Shown in pieces: positions 38,461 through 50,760 of a DNA stretch of 64,000 bases; the stretch's first letter is position 1, and every line of letters begins with the position of its first letter. The position numbers were made by a program, and so were the translations under genes. The DNA comes from Casuarina equisetifolia (Eukaryota; Streptophyta; Magnoliopsida; Fagales; Casuarinaceae). The DNA lies in assembly GCA_028551475.1 (NCBI GenBank), contig CM052356.1, positions 14,721,884 to 14,785,883 on the forward strand, in the 5' to 3' direction. Below the pieces are notes generated by a model. The model had not been told where the DNA came from. It did no database searches and was given only the letters and a program-made list of their open reading frames with translations.

Positions 38461-41400
38461 TTCTTATAACCGCTTCGTCTTTATCGTTGGGTTTGGGTTT
38501 GGAGTCGGGTTCGTTGCTTGTGCTCTTGCGGTGAAACAAAGCCAGATTCCAGTTCCAGAAGCTGCTAATTCCCTGATGGTGCCACGGAAGCTAGTAAAAC
38601 ATGGTCCTCTCGATCTGATGCTCCATTGGGAGGGAGCTTCGGGCCACTGCAGCCCAACTGAGGTAAGGTCATGGGGCCTGAAAAAGAACCCTTTACTACA
38701 ACAATCCAAGCAACTATTTCATAAACTCAGCATAGAGCTACTCTTTTGGACCATTTCTTAATTTCTGTGTATCGTGGGCTGTAATATTTCAGAGGACCAT
38801 GGAGCTATTTGCTTGAAATTCTTTCCTCTTGGTTTTTTTTTTTTTTTTTGGCTCTGGACTGGAGAATTATCTCTAGGAAAAAATCACCAAATTAGAGAAG
38901 ATTTTTGCCATTTATTATCACAGTTTAAAAAGCCTAGCTAATCAAGCACTATTTTTTTCTTTTATAAGTTTAGTAATTAGGTTAAAAATAACTTTGCTTA
39001 AAGTAGATTATGGATAAGAATGGTATGACAAATCTTTCACATTGTTTAAATTTTATTTGAAAATTCTCTATTAAAAGAATGACCTCTTTTTTCTAATTAA
39101 TTTTTGATTAAAAATAAATTTTTTAAAAGAATATTAAAATTTGAGTCTAAGAAAGTATAGCTTGTTCACGAATGTAATTTACAACACAAGTAATTTGTAA
39201 AAAATGTAATTTTTTTTAACTTGTAACCTATATTAGTTGTGAGAGGCATAAGAACAATGTGACAAAATTTGTGGAAGGATGACCCACATACTTGAATTAG
39301 TTTTTAAAATCAAAATTTGATGAATAGTTACAAAGTTGTAGGCCCATGGATCAGAAACTCAGCAATTCATTCATTCCTTCACAGTTGGCAGGCATGTTCT
39401 AGAATTGCTCTAGGCCCCAGTGATTTGATTGCCTCCTAGGCCTAGCGGGCCTTCAACTTCTCATTGAAGAGTTATTATGGGTTCTCCATTGACCAGACCA
39501 TAAATCAGTCTTCTTGCAGAGGTCAGTGAAGCAGTTCTTCATCTGCAGGTGGTGCGCAGAAACAGGATTTGAGCTGATTTGGTTTCGATACCTGAATTCT
39601 GACAACCCCTGTACAACATTTAATCCTCATCTTTTACCAAAAAAGATTAAAAAATCCATGATAAATTAAGTCTGATCGAGCTACGTGCTAAATGCCAAAG
39701 CATGTACAAAGGATGGCTGAATGGGTTTCAGTTTTCATTCATATCCTTTTTTTATAATGTCTTCTTATCAAGCAACCTGCGATATCTGAAAATGTAAAGA
39801 CAAAAGCTGGTCAGAAACCAATGCGATGCAACTTTGAATGACAAAGCATGACAAAACCGATGAGCAAACAATGCTGAAGACAAATCAAGTAAAGACACGA
39901 TTCATTCAACTAGATAACTAGAAGTGTTGTTATGACTGTCGTTAATTGGTCAAGGAAGCACAAACACTTTATGCCAGTTGGATTCCCATGAGATTAACTT
40001 AATAACCATTGGGGGGTATCCCCATGGCAAGAATGCACTTGACTATTACCATGAAACATGAATCGAGGCCGACATTTAAATATGTCTCTAATAGGGACAG
40101 TAGTGACTAAAATCTGGACCAAGAAACTTACACCAAGCCTCCTCTTTCCACAGGCATATGGTCCCTAAAAACCACGCTGCAACACCCCCAACAAAGGCTT
40201 TTCTCTTGAATTTTTTGAGAACTTTGATAAAGACAGAACTGAAGCTAAGAGAGGTGTGACTTTGCCAGCTCAAACTGGTGTAGTCGAATATACTACTAAT
40301 ATTAGGATGTTGTGGCCGCTAAGAGACTAAAGCTACAGGACACGACCCATTCAAAATCAGGGTGGAAGGCAGAAGATCATTTGTTTATATAGTTTTATAA
40401 GGTGAGGGCTGAGTTTGGGCGGAGACACAGGAGATAAGGCGGATGTTCGGGGAGCTTTTGATGGCGGACAAGGAAGTTGTCTTGGTTTCACATGCCTAAC
40501 GACCAAGTGCTACAAACTCAATGCATTGGGAGGAACTTTCTTTTTGCTTGTTTTCTTGCAATTTTTGGTTAAAATATTTTTACTTTAACTAATCCTGATC
40601 GACAAGTAATTACTAAGTAAACAATTCCTATTATATTTAAGTTTGAATTAGTTTATTCTAGTAGTGAATCTCAAGGAATTGCAGAAGACGCAAGAAATAT
40701 TAGTTAAATACAAATCCAATCTAAATTTAGCCCATCAGCATACAACTAGATTCCAGTAACAAGATCATTGGCTTCTCATTCTGCAGTTTATACTGACTCA
40801 GTCTTTCCTTCGAACCACTAAGAAGCTCTCCAGGAAAAAAGGAAAAAAAAAATTACCTCGAGATTTCCTTTCTAGGGTACTAAAAATGTTTCCCATCAAC
40901 AAAGAGTTTTGAAACAATGTGTTGACTATTAAGGCATAAAATATGAGATTAACAGCATCACTTCCTAATGTCATAGGAAATATCCAGCAATTATATTATG
41001 GCAGATACAACCCAAGCATTCATGAAAGATGCAATTTTCAAGCTGATGATCGGAGGGATACAGGATTTAAGAATTAAGAGGCCAAATCAAAGCAGAGGGT
41101 ACTTATTATCATAAGTATTGCAGGATCAGCCATGTATAAAAGATGGAACTTGAATGCAAAAAAGAACTTGGAGCATTTCAAAAGTTGCCGCTCCTGCTAA
41201 CAACGACCAAACCTTGGAGTTGTAGAAGTAAAGGAAAATATTGGGTAAGGATGAGTTAAAAAAATGTGAAGTGGGTCGTGATCTGTGAATGACACTCTGT
41301 TAAGCTCGGATCTCAAACAGTTCAGGAAGACTCTTTAGACCAAGAGGAAAAGTCTAGGTAGGAGGGGCCTCACTCGTGCTTCTCATCCCCTTAAAATAAA

Positions 41401-43970
41401 GGTGGGGGAATATAGTCCTTGAAATTTGCAGACTGACACGAGCCATATGAGCAAAGTGTGTTCCTTACTTTGGCTTTGGCCCTGAGAGAAATTTTCTAGA
41501 CTGAATCTGCAAAAGTGGAAATGCGTGAACTCCAAAGAAAGAAAAAAGAGCATTTTACAAGAATGAGGGGAGAAAAGGGTTTGAAATTTGTGTCCCTAAA
41601 GTCTCTTTAGGAAACCAATTTTTTAGCACCCCCGAGTGAATCCAAGAACAAGCATCCTAAGTAAAATTTTTAGTTACCTGGGTCGGTGGTCCTTTTTTTT
41701 AACGTTGATTTCACTAATTATGGTCATTAGGGAATACAGTGTGGTTATGTTTTTCAACAATTGACTTCCCTAGTACACATATTTATTTCCAACTGGGATG
41801 GTGAAAATTTTCAAGTGGGAGACAAAAATAGTGCAGAAATTCCCCTGATATTTTCTTCCCAGGTAAAGAGAGAGCCTGAGATGAGGTACAATTATAATTG
41901 TCACATCATCTAAGACTTGTCATGCTAGTAATACCACCGAATTCAAACGAAGGTGGAGAGAAAAGTGAAGTCAAAATGGTAGATAATTAGTCAATTGAGA
42001 AACACCTAGTCGAGGGGCATCTGTTGAAGGACGTTGAACCACAGAAATTGGACCAAACTTGTTGACAGAACATGTTTGATTCCCAAACTTCCTCGGCTTT
42101 TACAGTTCCATGATTCAGCTCCCCAAGGTAAAAAAGGCAACGTCTATGCAATAACTAGTGTTGGTGAATCCTCCAGTCAACCAGAAATCTCCGGAGACAA
42201 GCAGAATCAGAGACTCCACAAGGCAATCTCATGATCTCAGACGCTGTCAGTCATGTCATTTTCATTAACCAAATTGTTATACCACTAAGTGCCGCCTGGA
42301 GGGTCTTAATCTCGCAGTTATTGCTGAATGAAAGAGAAATGTTGTACTTTCTAAATGGCCATCCACATTTTACATGACACAAAAGGAGACGCTCCCAAAA
42401 GTTGAAAAAGCAGAAAAAGTGCATCTCTTTTTGTAACTCTTTGGCCTGTGTGGACAGACCCTCCTTTAATTTCCCCCCAACCAGATTTTTGGCTGATTTG
42501 GACAAGATTTCCACATTTCATCATTAACATTTATCTTTGCTGCTCACTGAAAATGACACGAGCTGGTCCGACTTGCCTCTGCAGCTTCACAAAATACGAT
42601 ACGCCCTTTCATGCTTTACTGCCTTTCATCCGAAGTCACACCGTTTCATTCATCAAGTGAACTTTAGTTTCAATAGATTTAATTTTTTATGGAACAAAGT
42701 TCATTTTTATTTAAAAATAAAATTCAAATTAAATAAAATTTTCTGACCCACAAGATCAAGTTGGAACCAATTATCACTCGTACAAGTTAATAACTTAATT
42801 CTTAAACCTTTTTTAATTAAAAAAACTCAAACAGTATCCAAATAAAACAAAACTTTAACCATTTTTAATAAACCCAAATCCCCATATGTCTAACTCTAAA
42901 CCCAAATCTGTATCATTGTAATTTTCGAGTCGGCAACTTGCATACCCTGAACCCATAAAAGATAAAAAAGAAACGCATAAGAAGAAGTTGGACTATTTGG
43001 CTTACTTATGTGTGCCACATGAACACAGGGAAATTAAAAAAGCAAAACAGGAAATAAAAGCTTAATTAAGTAAGAAACAGAACACTAGGGTTTATGCCTT
43101 AATACCCCTTCGATATAAGACATGCCAAATATACTTCCTTGACACAAAACTGCAACCGATTGGACTAACTGCTATCTCTTGTATTGTCAAAGTTGCAAAA
43201 GAACAAAGGACAATCCATAATATAATCAAAATATGACAACTAGTATTGCCATTTCGATCAAATCCGATATTTTATCTCATTATTATTTCTTAAAGAGTTA
43301 TGTCACATCGAGAAAAGACTGCAGTCCGTGCGATTATAATTCAACCCCATTATTCCATTGCCCATAAATAAACGGGATTGACCTCAAACCCTTCCGTGTT
43401 TGTATATGTATATATATAGATCGGAGTTCCCATCATAAATATTTACCTACTCTTCTAAACAATTCCTCAAAAATACACACCACACTGTTCGAAGTCAAGT
43501 CTTGCCTTCTTGAATAAATAAAATTCGATCAGTGCCCAAAATCACAGAAATATAAATAAACAGAAAGACAACCACTCCACGTTCGATCGTCAGTTTTTTT
43601 TTTTTTTAATGTAATGTATAAAATTAAGAAATTTTAAACAGTACTTATTAAAATGAGAAATTTGTTGTTGATAGAGGTTATAATTGTAATTCTGGTGGGC
43701 CCAGTCATAAGGTGTGATATCAGATTACACGCGTCAGCAGGGGAGAAAAAGGTAGACTCAAAGCGGTGTGGTCATTCCCGCGGCGGATATTACGGTTTAG
43801 ACCCACATGTAAGAATGAGAAAAAGCAAAAGCATATTTACTTAGAGCAAGCATTTGAGGAAATAAGCAAGTGATGAAAAATGAAGTTTATATTTACTTTG
43901 TTGGACATCCACTTTTCTGACAGGACACTCTCGCGCACACACATATGCTCTCTCTCTCTCTCTGTTTCTC
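38461..43970. other. Long intergenic region between CutA and the cyclin gene
   Basis: About 5.5 kb without a recognised gene. It is AT-rich with scattered homopolymers. The first few hundred bases are the CutA promoter side and are GC-richer. The last few hundred (43600-43970) are the cyclin promoter. No LTR, terminal inverted repeat or transposase sequence was recognised. One open frame at 42034-42234 looks more protein-like than the rest and is listed separately. Confidence 0.5.
42034..42234 (+). other. Unassigned protein-like open frame, possibly a captured or relict exon
   Basis: The 66-residue frame contains KLPRLLQFHDSAPQGKKG followed by NVYAITSVGESSSQPEISGD. Its composition resembles the region after a plastid transit peptide, but I recognise no family. 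No flanking exons were found. It could be a chance frame, a gene relict, or an exon carried by a transposon. Confidence is low. Confidence 0.2.
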
Positions 43971-44235
43971 TCTCTCCACCCTATAAAGACGCGCTGATTT
44001 CCTTCATAACCCCTTCTCAAGCGGCAGTCCTTTCAGCCCCAGCTTTCACACCCTGCCTCACTGCGTTTCATTTCTGTATTATTTTCTTCTTGATTCATTC
44101 TTTCATATAACAAGCTAAAATCTCTGCTTCTTCCTCTATAACTTCTGAAATCAATCTGTAGTCGAAGCCCAAGTTTTGTTGACCAAACTTGTGGCTCAGT
44201 GACAAGGAGAGGGAGTTTTTTCTGAGACCTTGCAA
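43694..44235 (+). promoter_or_regulatory. Promoter and 5' leader of the D-type cyclin gene
   Basis: A good TATA box, CTATAAA, lies at 43981-43987 directly after a CT-rich microsatellite (about 43950-43978), so transcription probably starts near 44010-44020 and leaves a leader of about 220 bp. Farther upstream is GTGGGCCC at about 43695-43702 (a site II/TCP-like motif). ATTCCCGC at 43774-43781 fits the loose E2F consensus WTTSSCSS. Both motif types are known from plant cell-cycle genes. Their use here is inference. Confidence 0.55.
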
Positions 44236-46175
44236 ATGGCACCCAGTTTCGACTCCGCAGTCTCGAGCCTTCTTTGTCCCGAAGACAACAGCATTCTCGA
44301 TGACAATGATTATGGGGCCGCGGAGGAGGAGGCTGAGGTCGCCTGCCTTCATCGTGATCATCGAAGCCACGCCCGCGACTGGGGCTTTGGTGGAGGCGAT
44401 GGGCTGGCCTTGCAGAGTGAAGATTGTTTGGCTTTGATGGTTGAAAGGGAATGTCAGCACTTGCCGGCCGCTGATTACTTGAAGAGGCTGCGAAGCGGGG
44501 ACTTGGACATGGGGGCTAGAAAACAGACTGTTGATTGGATTGGAAAGGTGGGTATATTGCTCATTTTCATAAGAGTTTTCTAGAGATTGCCAATCTATTT
44601 CCTTTTGCTCTCCTGACTAAATGTGACATCGGTATTTTGCTTTTCCCCTTGTTATTAGTCTCTTCTTTTGCATTTTTCCTAATAATGTTACTATGGAATT
44701 GGATTTATGCCGACAAATAGCTGCCGTTACAATTGTTATTATCAGTTCCACTCTTTTGTTTCTGTAATTTATGGTGATTTATCCATAACTTTGAGGTGGT
44801 TTGGTTGAAAGTTCTTCTATTTCTCTTTCTGACCTGGGAAATCCTCCAAAATGCCGAACACAATCTGTAAGTGGTGTTCGGCATAGGTGCCATCACTCTC
44901 TTTTTGCTTTCCTTCCCTTCTCCTTGTTCTGAAGAACTGTTCGATCATTTCCTTTCCATGGCATTAACTGACGATCGACGCTAACAGTTTTGTTGATGTG
45001 ACAGGTACATGCCTATTTCAGTTTTGGACCTCTGTGTGCATATTTAGCTGTAAACTACTTGGATCGTTTCCTTTCTACCTACGAATTACCTGTAAGTTGA
45101 GAAATGAACTAGCGATTCTTTTGGTTGGGTCTTTTATGCATCATCACGTTCTGAAGTCTATCTCTGTTTGCATTAACTCTACGTGCATATTCAGAAGAGC
45201 AAACCTTGGACAATGCAATTGTTGGCTGTGGCGTGTTTATCTCTTGCCGCCAAAGTTGAGGAGACGCACGTTCCATTATCACTAGATTTGCAGGTAGCAA
45301 CGAATCTGAATCTCCATCTGTTCGTCCGTTCGGCCTTATTTCCTTCTGGGTCCTGACGATCATAATCCTCTTGCAGGTGGGTGAAGCGAAATTTGTGTTT
45401 GAAGCGAGAACTATACAAAAGATGGAACTCCTGGTTTTGAGTACCTTGAGGTGGAGAATGCAAGCGGTTACCCCTTTCGCCTTCATTGACTACTTCCTCT
45501 GCAAGATCAGCGGTGATCAAATCCTGCGGAGAACATCAATCTTGAGATCAATCCAACTCATACTAAGCACAATAAAAGGTGAGACAAACGGATGTACTGG
45601 TATTGTCTTTCTACTGTGGTAAAAATTATGATGGAGATAAATGATGGTGGGTTTTGATGTTTTGTTGGATGGGAATTCAATGCAGGAATTGATTTTTTGG
45701 AGTTCAGGCCTTCAGAGGTTGCAGCAGCGGTCGCAATAGCTATTGTAGGAGAAACCCAAACAGTAGATATTGAGACTGCAACTTCTCTTCTCACTGAACA
45801 TGTGAAAGAGGTATATTAGTCAGTGGTCCAAGATCCACAAAGGGATTGTCATATGATGATTTCGCTTTGTGTTCATATCATTATTAGCCGATTCGATGCC
45901 AATTTGACTAAACTGAGACAATTAATGTATCAATGCAGGAGAGACTGCTCAAGTGTCTTAAGATGATCCGAGATTTGTCATTAATCGGTGGCTCTGTTAA
46001 GGACGCGACTGCATCAGTCCCCTCGATACCCCAAAGCCCAATTGGGGTATTGGATGCTGCATGCTTGAGCTATAAAAGTGATGAAGTTACTGTTAATTCA
46101 TGTGCAAGTTCTTCACATAATAGCCCAGATCCTAAAAGGAGGAAGCTAAACAGAACCTTTGAAGTACAGCTATGA
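44236..46175 (+). CDS. D-type cyclin, CYCD4/CYCD2 type
   Basis: Six exons: 44236-44547, 45005-45091, 45195-45293, 45377-45578, 45686-45810 and 45939-46175, all in phase, giving 353 residues. D cyclins activate CDKA (CYCD4 also CDKB) at G1/S, leading to phosphorylation of the retinoblastoma-related protein and release of E2F. The RBR-binding LxCxE motif is present near the N-terminus (residues 12-16, LLCPE). The cyclin N box spans about residues 70-200, with [34 protein letters not shown] and [16 protein letters not shown]. The cyclin C domain follows ([37 protein letters not shown]). The C-terminal tail ([16 protein letters not shown] and [14 protein letters not shown]) is the kind seen in the CYCD2/4 group, and KRRK may be a nuclear signal. 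The neighbouring 14-3-3 gene supports CYCD4 orthology. Confidence 0.94.
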
Positions 46176-48507
46176 GGTCATGGATTGTGGGATTGTCATT
46201 TGCCCCCCTGGACAAATTTGTTATTTTGTTACACAGAAACTGTAGTTGGAAGATGGAGGTTAACATTGAAAAAAACAAAGAATGGAGATAAAGAGAAGGG
46301 GCTGAAAAGGAAAAGGAGAGAGGAAGAAAAATTGGGGCATAAGAGGACTTGAATAAGTTGAGTCATGGGTAGATTATGGCGGATGAGGAACAGAGTTAGC
46401 ACACTTCATGCTGTTAGCATGAAGAACAGTCACCAGCTGTTAAATATTAGAATTCTTAACGGCTAGAGACGAGGTAGAAAGAGAGAAAGAGAGAGAGAGA
46501 GAGAGAAGTGTTGCGTTTGAGAGATATAGCTTGCGTAGGTTTGGAGTTTGCATTGGTTGGAAAAAGTTAAAGAGAAAAAAAAAAAAAAAGGAAAAAAGAG
46601 AAAAAGTAAAGGGCCTTAGATAGATTTGTGAGAATTGTTTAATTTATAATCCGTATGTTTGTTTATTAGTTAAATATTCCATGATCTATGATTTACCCAC
46701 TGGTACCACTGAATTGATTATCCTACTTTATTCGGTGCCATGTCATGGATTCGTGGTTTGACCATGTTTGGCTAGTCCGTGGGGTTTGCTGCAAAGGCCA
46801 TAAACTGCTGTGCCGCACATAAAACTCTGAGAATATGCAATATATTAATGCATGCCTAACAACCCCATAAAATATGAAGTAGAAGCAAGAGCCTTGATTC
46901 CGGTGCTTTGTCGCTCTTGTTCAATGCGGTATTGCTGCTCCACTGCTCCTGCTACCCTTCGTCTGTCTGATAACCCCATATTCAATGGCAATATTTTAGC
47001 TCCATAAAAGAAAAGGGTCTGTCGACAATCTGTCAGCAGTAGCGATGATCCGATTTATTCTCAGTATACTTTAAACCTTTCCATCTGGGTTGAAAAAACT
47101 CACAGGCGTTTCATGCCCATGTATAAAAGGGCCTCAACAACTTCCAGACATGATTCCTCAATCACTTCAAAGTGGGTTTGCAAGAATAAATAGACCACCA
47201 ACAGGCCTGCACATGATGGATCCAGGACATTAATGTGATTGCTGAAACCATATCAATTTTCTTCTATATTTGAACCTGCTAGTCCTGGGTGAGCTGAATA
47301 GAGGAAAGGAACCTGCTATGCAGAGGTCGCAATCACAGTGATTGGCCAATCTTTCCATGAGTGGTAGCTCGAAAACGAATTTACTTATTATAAGACAGAA
47401 GAAGAAGAAGAAAGCGACAATACCTTCGGCAAGAACTGACCCCCGTCCATGGTGTGAACTGTCGAACCACAACAGATTTGTTATGTCCATTCTTGTTTGG
47501 TACTTGCTATCACAAAATTAAGAGATATATGCGTAAATCGGTTCACAAGCACTAGCAGAATCAGTATCTGCCAAATTATTGACTAAGTTCTTATCTTTCA
47601 TCGATACACAAGTTTACACCGCATTTTATGTATTTGGCTGGCATTCAAAGCCCGGATTATATAGCACATTCATACACTAAACATTGTTATCGAATAGGGT
47701 TTCATCTTCCTTAGCCGGATTACTAGTTATACGAGGGAAAATACTATAAACTCACATCTGATTGTGATCAAGTACATTCAACTTTACGTATTATTTAAAG
47801 AAAATTTGCATCATGTCAGTAACTGTACCCAAAATAGAAAAATAAATGAACCACGAGACAAGGGTCTTGAAATTACAAATCGCCCATGCCGTCAATTCCA
47901 AGTTCAGAATGTTAGTTGGAACATTTAAGTTAGTTAATTCAGAAAAAGCTCAGACACAAAAGAAACAACTAAATCGTCTATGGAATAGTCCAACAGCATT
48001 TTATTGCTTGACTGATCAAGTATCAGCTGAAGATTTCTCCAACTCGATAGTAAACTAAATGAACACGAAGAGGTTCAATGCCCTCTGTTGATATATCCCG
48101 TAGTGTTTTCAATAAACAATCAAATCTAGTCTTTGAGCAAGAACTGAGCAAGAAAGGTAGCAAAGTGACAATAGAGGTAGTAGGTTAGAAGACACCAAGA
48201 ACTTGTTCTTGCTCTGTTTAGAAAGGAGGAAAAAAAAAAAAAACTGTTACTAGGTCGGTGCAAAATATATTAGAGGTGATGTTTCCTTTTGCCTCTGTGA
48301 ATGTACATTCAACTCAGCACAAATAAAGAGAGGGGAGAGAATGCAATATTTTTTTGAAGCATTTTCTGTAAAGGGCGTTATTATACCTCTGTCATGCTTG
48401 TCAATATATGCTGTTTGACGAGAGTAAGTTCATCAGGCACCCATGGATCCCTTTGCCTAAAGATGAGGTTATCCTTGCCATCAAAGATGATGAAGCTAAG
48501 AGGTCTT
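46176..48507. other. Downstream region of the cyclin gene
   Basis: The first 450 bp are probably cyclin 3' UTR and flank and include an A/G-rich run and a short (GA)n tract near 46485-46505. The rest is AT-rich. A minus-strand stretch at 47230-47490 has splice-like borders but no family match. No gene is supported. Confidence 0.45.
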
Positions 48508-48922
48508 TATTAGAATTTAAGGATTCATCTTAAAACCTTAAGATATTAAGTAAAAAAATTTAATTATTTATAAAAATAAAAGTTTATCCTCTCATTTTTA
48601 ATATGAGACAAAACTCACTTTTAACACTTTACTTCACATAAAAAATTAAGAGGATGGTTTCACCTATAGAGAATTCATCTTAGGTTATCACCATCAATGT
48701 TACAAGGAAAGGCTATTAGAAGCCTTGAGATTATTGAATTACCAAAACTTCTAGAGAATGTATGAGATAATTGATACTTTGTTGTCTAATGTTTTGATAT
48801 CATATTAGAATGTGAAAGTTCATCTTAAAATTTTAAGACATTATGTGAAAAAATTTCATCATTAAAAAAATTAAAGGTTCATCTACTCACTTTTAATATG
48901 AAACAATATTCACTTTTAACCA
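48508..48922 (-). mobile_element. TRIM-like element with short LTRs
   Basis: Two direct repeats of about 120 bp (48508-48626 and 48803-48922) flank about 176 bp. Read on the minus strand they begin TGTTAAAAG or nearly so and end CTAATA. The sequence after the right-hand copy is TGATATCA, a decayed form of the tRNA-Met primer site. A purine-rich GAAGTAAAG precedes the other copy. The layout is that of the TRIM at 17.3 kb but the sequence is different and more diverged. No clear target duplication is seen. Confidence 0.6.
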
Positions 48923-50428
48923 TATCCGCAAGTAGGTGAAATACAAGAAAATAAAATACCTAAGAACTTCATATTGTAAAAGTGAAAAACTTTAAAACAT
49001 GTAGTGCTTCTAATTTATTTATCTCAGCCAAAGACTGGGAAATGACATCGTAAGTGTATCTATATAAGGAAAAAAAAAAAAAAAGGGAAACAAAGGCTCA
49101 ATATTCACCCCATCTAATCATTATTATTCAAAAAATATCCAAGAGATGAGGGGCCTCATAGAGGAATGCAATTTTATTGCCATACAGAGATGCTACTTTA
49201 CTATAACACTGTAAGATATTAAACACTAACACCCAAAATCAACAAATGAAGGAGAAGCACATTACAAATAACCGAGCTGAAGACACTCATATGTAGACTT
49301 TGCTAGAATCACAGCACGAAATTAGGAATGCTAATGGACCAAGATTAATCTCCATTTATTCAACGAAGATCAACCATTAGCGGTCAGTCAGTCTTTCTAG
49401 CACGCATAGCTCAACTCCTAAGCCTCCAGACTTCCCCGAAACAACGATAATAAGAAATATGATTTCTAACGTCGATTGCGTCGAGCATCAAGCAATTTTC
49501 TCAAAACATGGGATATTTCCTCATCTGGGTTAGAGTAATCTTTGGTTTTTTCGGGTGACAGAATGCCTCTTCCTGCTCTTCAATAGTTGCCTGTCTGAAT
49601 TTCTGAAATTTGAAGCGTAATCTTTAAAGCGACTGTTAGAAATCAGGGCTTCGACAACTGTTGTCGACTTGGTTAACCACTTCAACAGAGAGTAGTTTGA
49701 TGACAATCAAACCTTAATTCTACATTCTTATTAGCCCTTCACATACTCTAATAGCGACAAGAACAAAAAATTCCTGCATCATGGATGTAATAGATGTGCA
49801 TGCACCCTTAGAGACATATCTCAATACTTGTTCGGGAATATTATCCAATCAAATAGGTATGAGAAACTCACAGATGCAATAGAAAACCTCTTCCATCTGA
49901 CACAAAAACAGCAGCGCAAGAATTTTCAGATTCTTTCCAGTCTCATTTTACATTTTCTGAATAGACTAATAGACGTGATTTTGAGATTGTCATTCCCAGT
50001 TTTGACATCTTTCTGCAAGACAGCAGTTAGTTGCGTTAAAATACTACTACTAGAACGGCCATCTGAGTCAAGTGGAACTATAATCCACTCACTATCAAAC
50101 AATACAACTACCTAATTTTGGCTTGCCAATCCACATTATAAACTTGTGGCCAACTTCGACAAAGAAAGATGCTTCAAACATTTCAAACTGCCCTTTTTCT
50201 TTACCTCCAAAGCCACCTAAGACAATTATGGAGCGCTCTTGTTGCTCCAGTATTTTCTTAAATCAAATCCAGATTAACTTTTGATTTCTATTATTTCACT
50301 CTTTGTGTCTATGAATAAGTTCTATTTAAAGAAAAGGAGAAAAGAAAGGTTTCTTCACGTGTCATATATTTGGCTCTATAAACAACCGTCTTATTTCATC
50401 TTATATTTGTGTTCCTATTAACAGGCTC
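48923..50428. other. AT-rich intergenic sequence
   Basis: Nothing recognisable beyond homopolymer runs (for example poly-A near 49070). Confidence 0.4.
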
Positions 50429-50760
50429 ATTCTCACCCTAAGGCTAGCTTATGAAGTAGAGAGACGAACCCATTTTAAATTAGGAATACACACTCACATC
50501 TTAACAATGTAAGATTAGACATTCATACCATAACACTATAATGGTCTAATTAAGACCATCTTACAATACTGCTTTCTATGCATGGACCTTAAGCCTACCC
50601 ATATCTATGGGGGTACTAAGGGAAGAACTAGCCTCTAATTATTAAGAAGCATATTCTGACCTAAAAGGCTAGCTCATGAAGTGAAAGAATACACTCATAT
50701 TTGACTACGCATACATACTCACATCTTAGCAACGTAAAATTGGACATTTACACTGCAACA
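50429..50760 (-). repeat. Pair of about 107-bp diverged direct repeats, possible TRIM-like relict
   Basis: Copies at about 50429-50534 and 50652-50760 share the cores AAGGCTAGCT, ACTCACATCTTA and a terminal AACA (TGTT on the minus strand), with about 117 bp between them. Short length, TGTT ends and spacing suggest an old short-LTR element, but no primer site is clear. Confidence 0.4.

Noticed and set aside
38312-38761. Plus-strand frame of 149 codons opposite CutA exon 1
   Set aside because: It is the antisense shadow of the CutA first exon and promoter. Its Arg/Glu-rich start mirrors the CutA Ser/Leu-rich leader, and no family is recognised.
43653-43844. Short frame with a hydrophobic start resembling a signal peptide
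   Set aside because: It lies in the cyclin promoter, has no conserved body, and the hydrophobic start is easily produced by AT-rich sequence.
47230-47490. Minus-strand frame with splice-like borders (WFDSSHHGRGS and ERLANHCDCDLC blocks)
   Set aside because: The two exon-like pieces are not followed by further exons in phase, the alternative frames hit stops, and I recognise no protein family.
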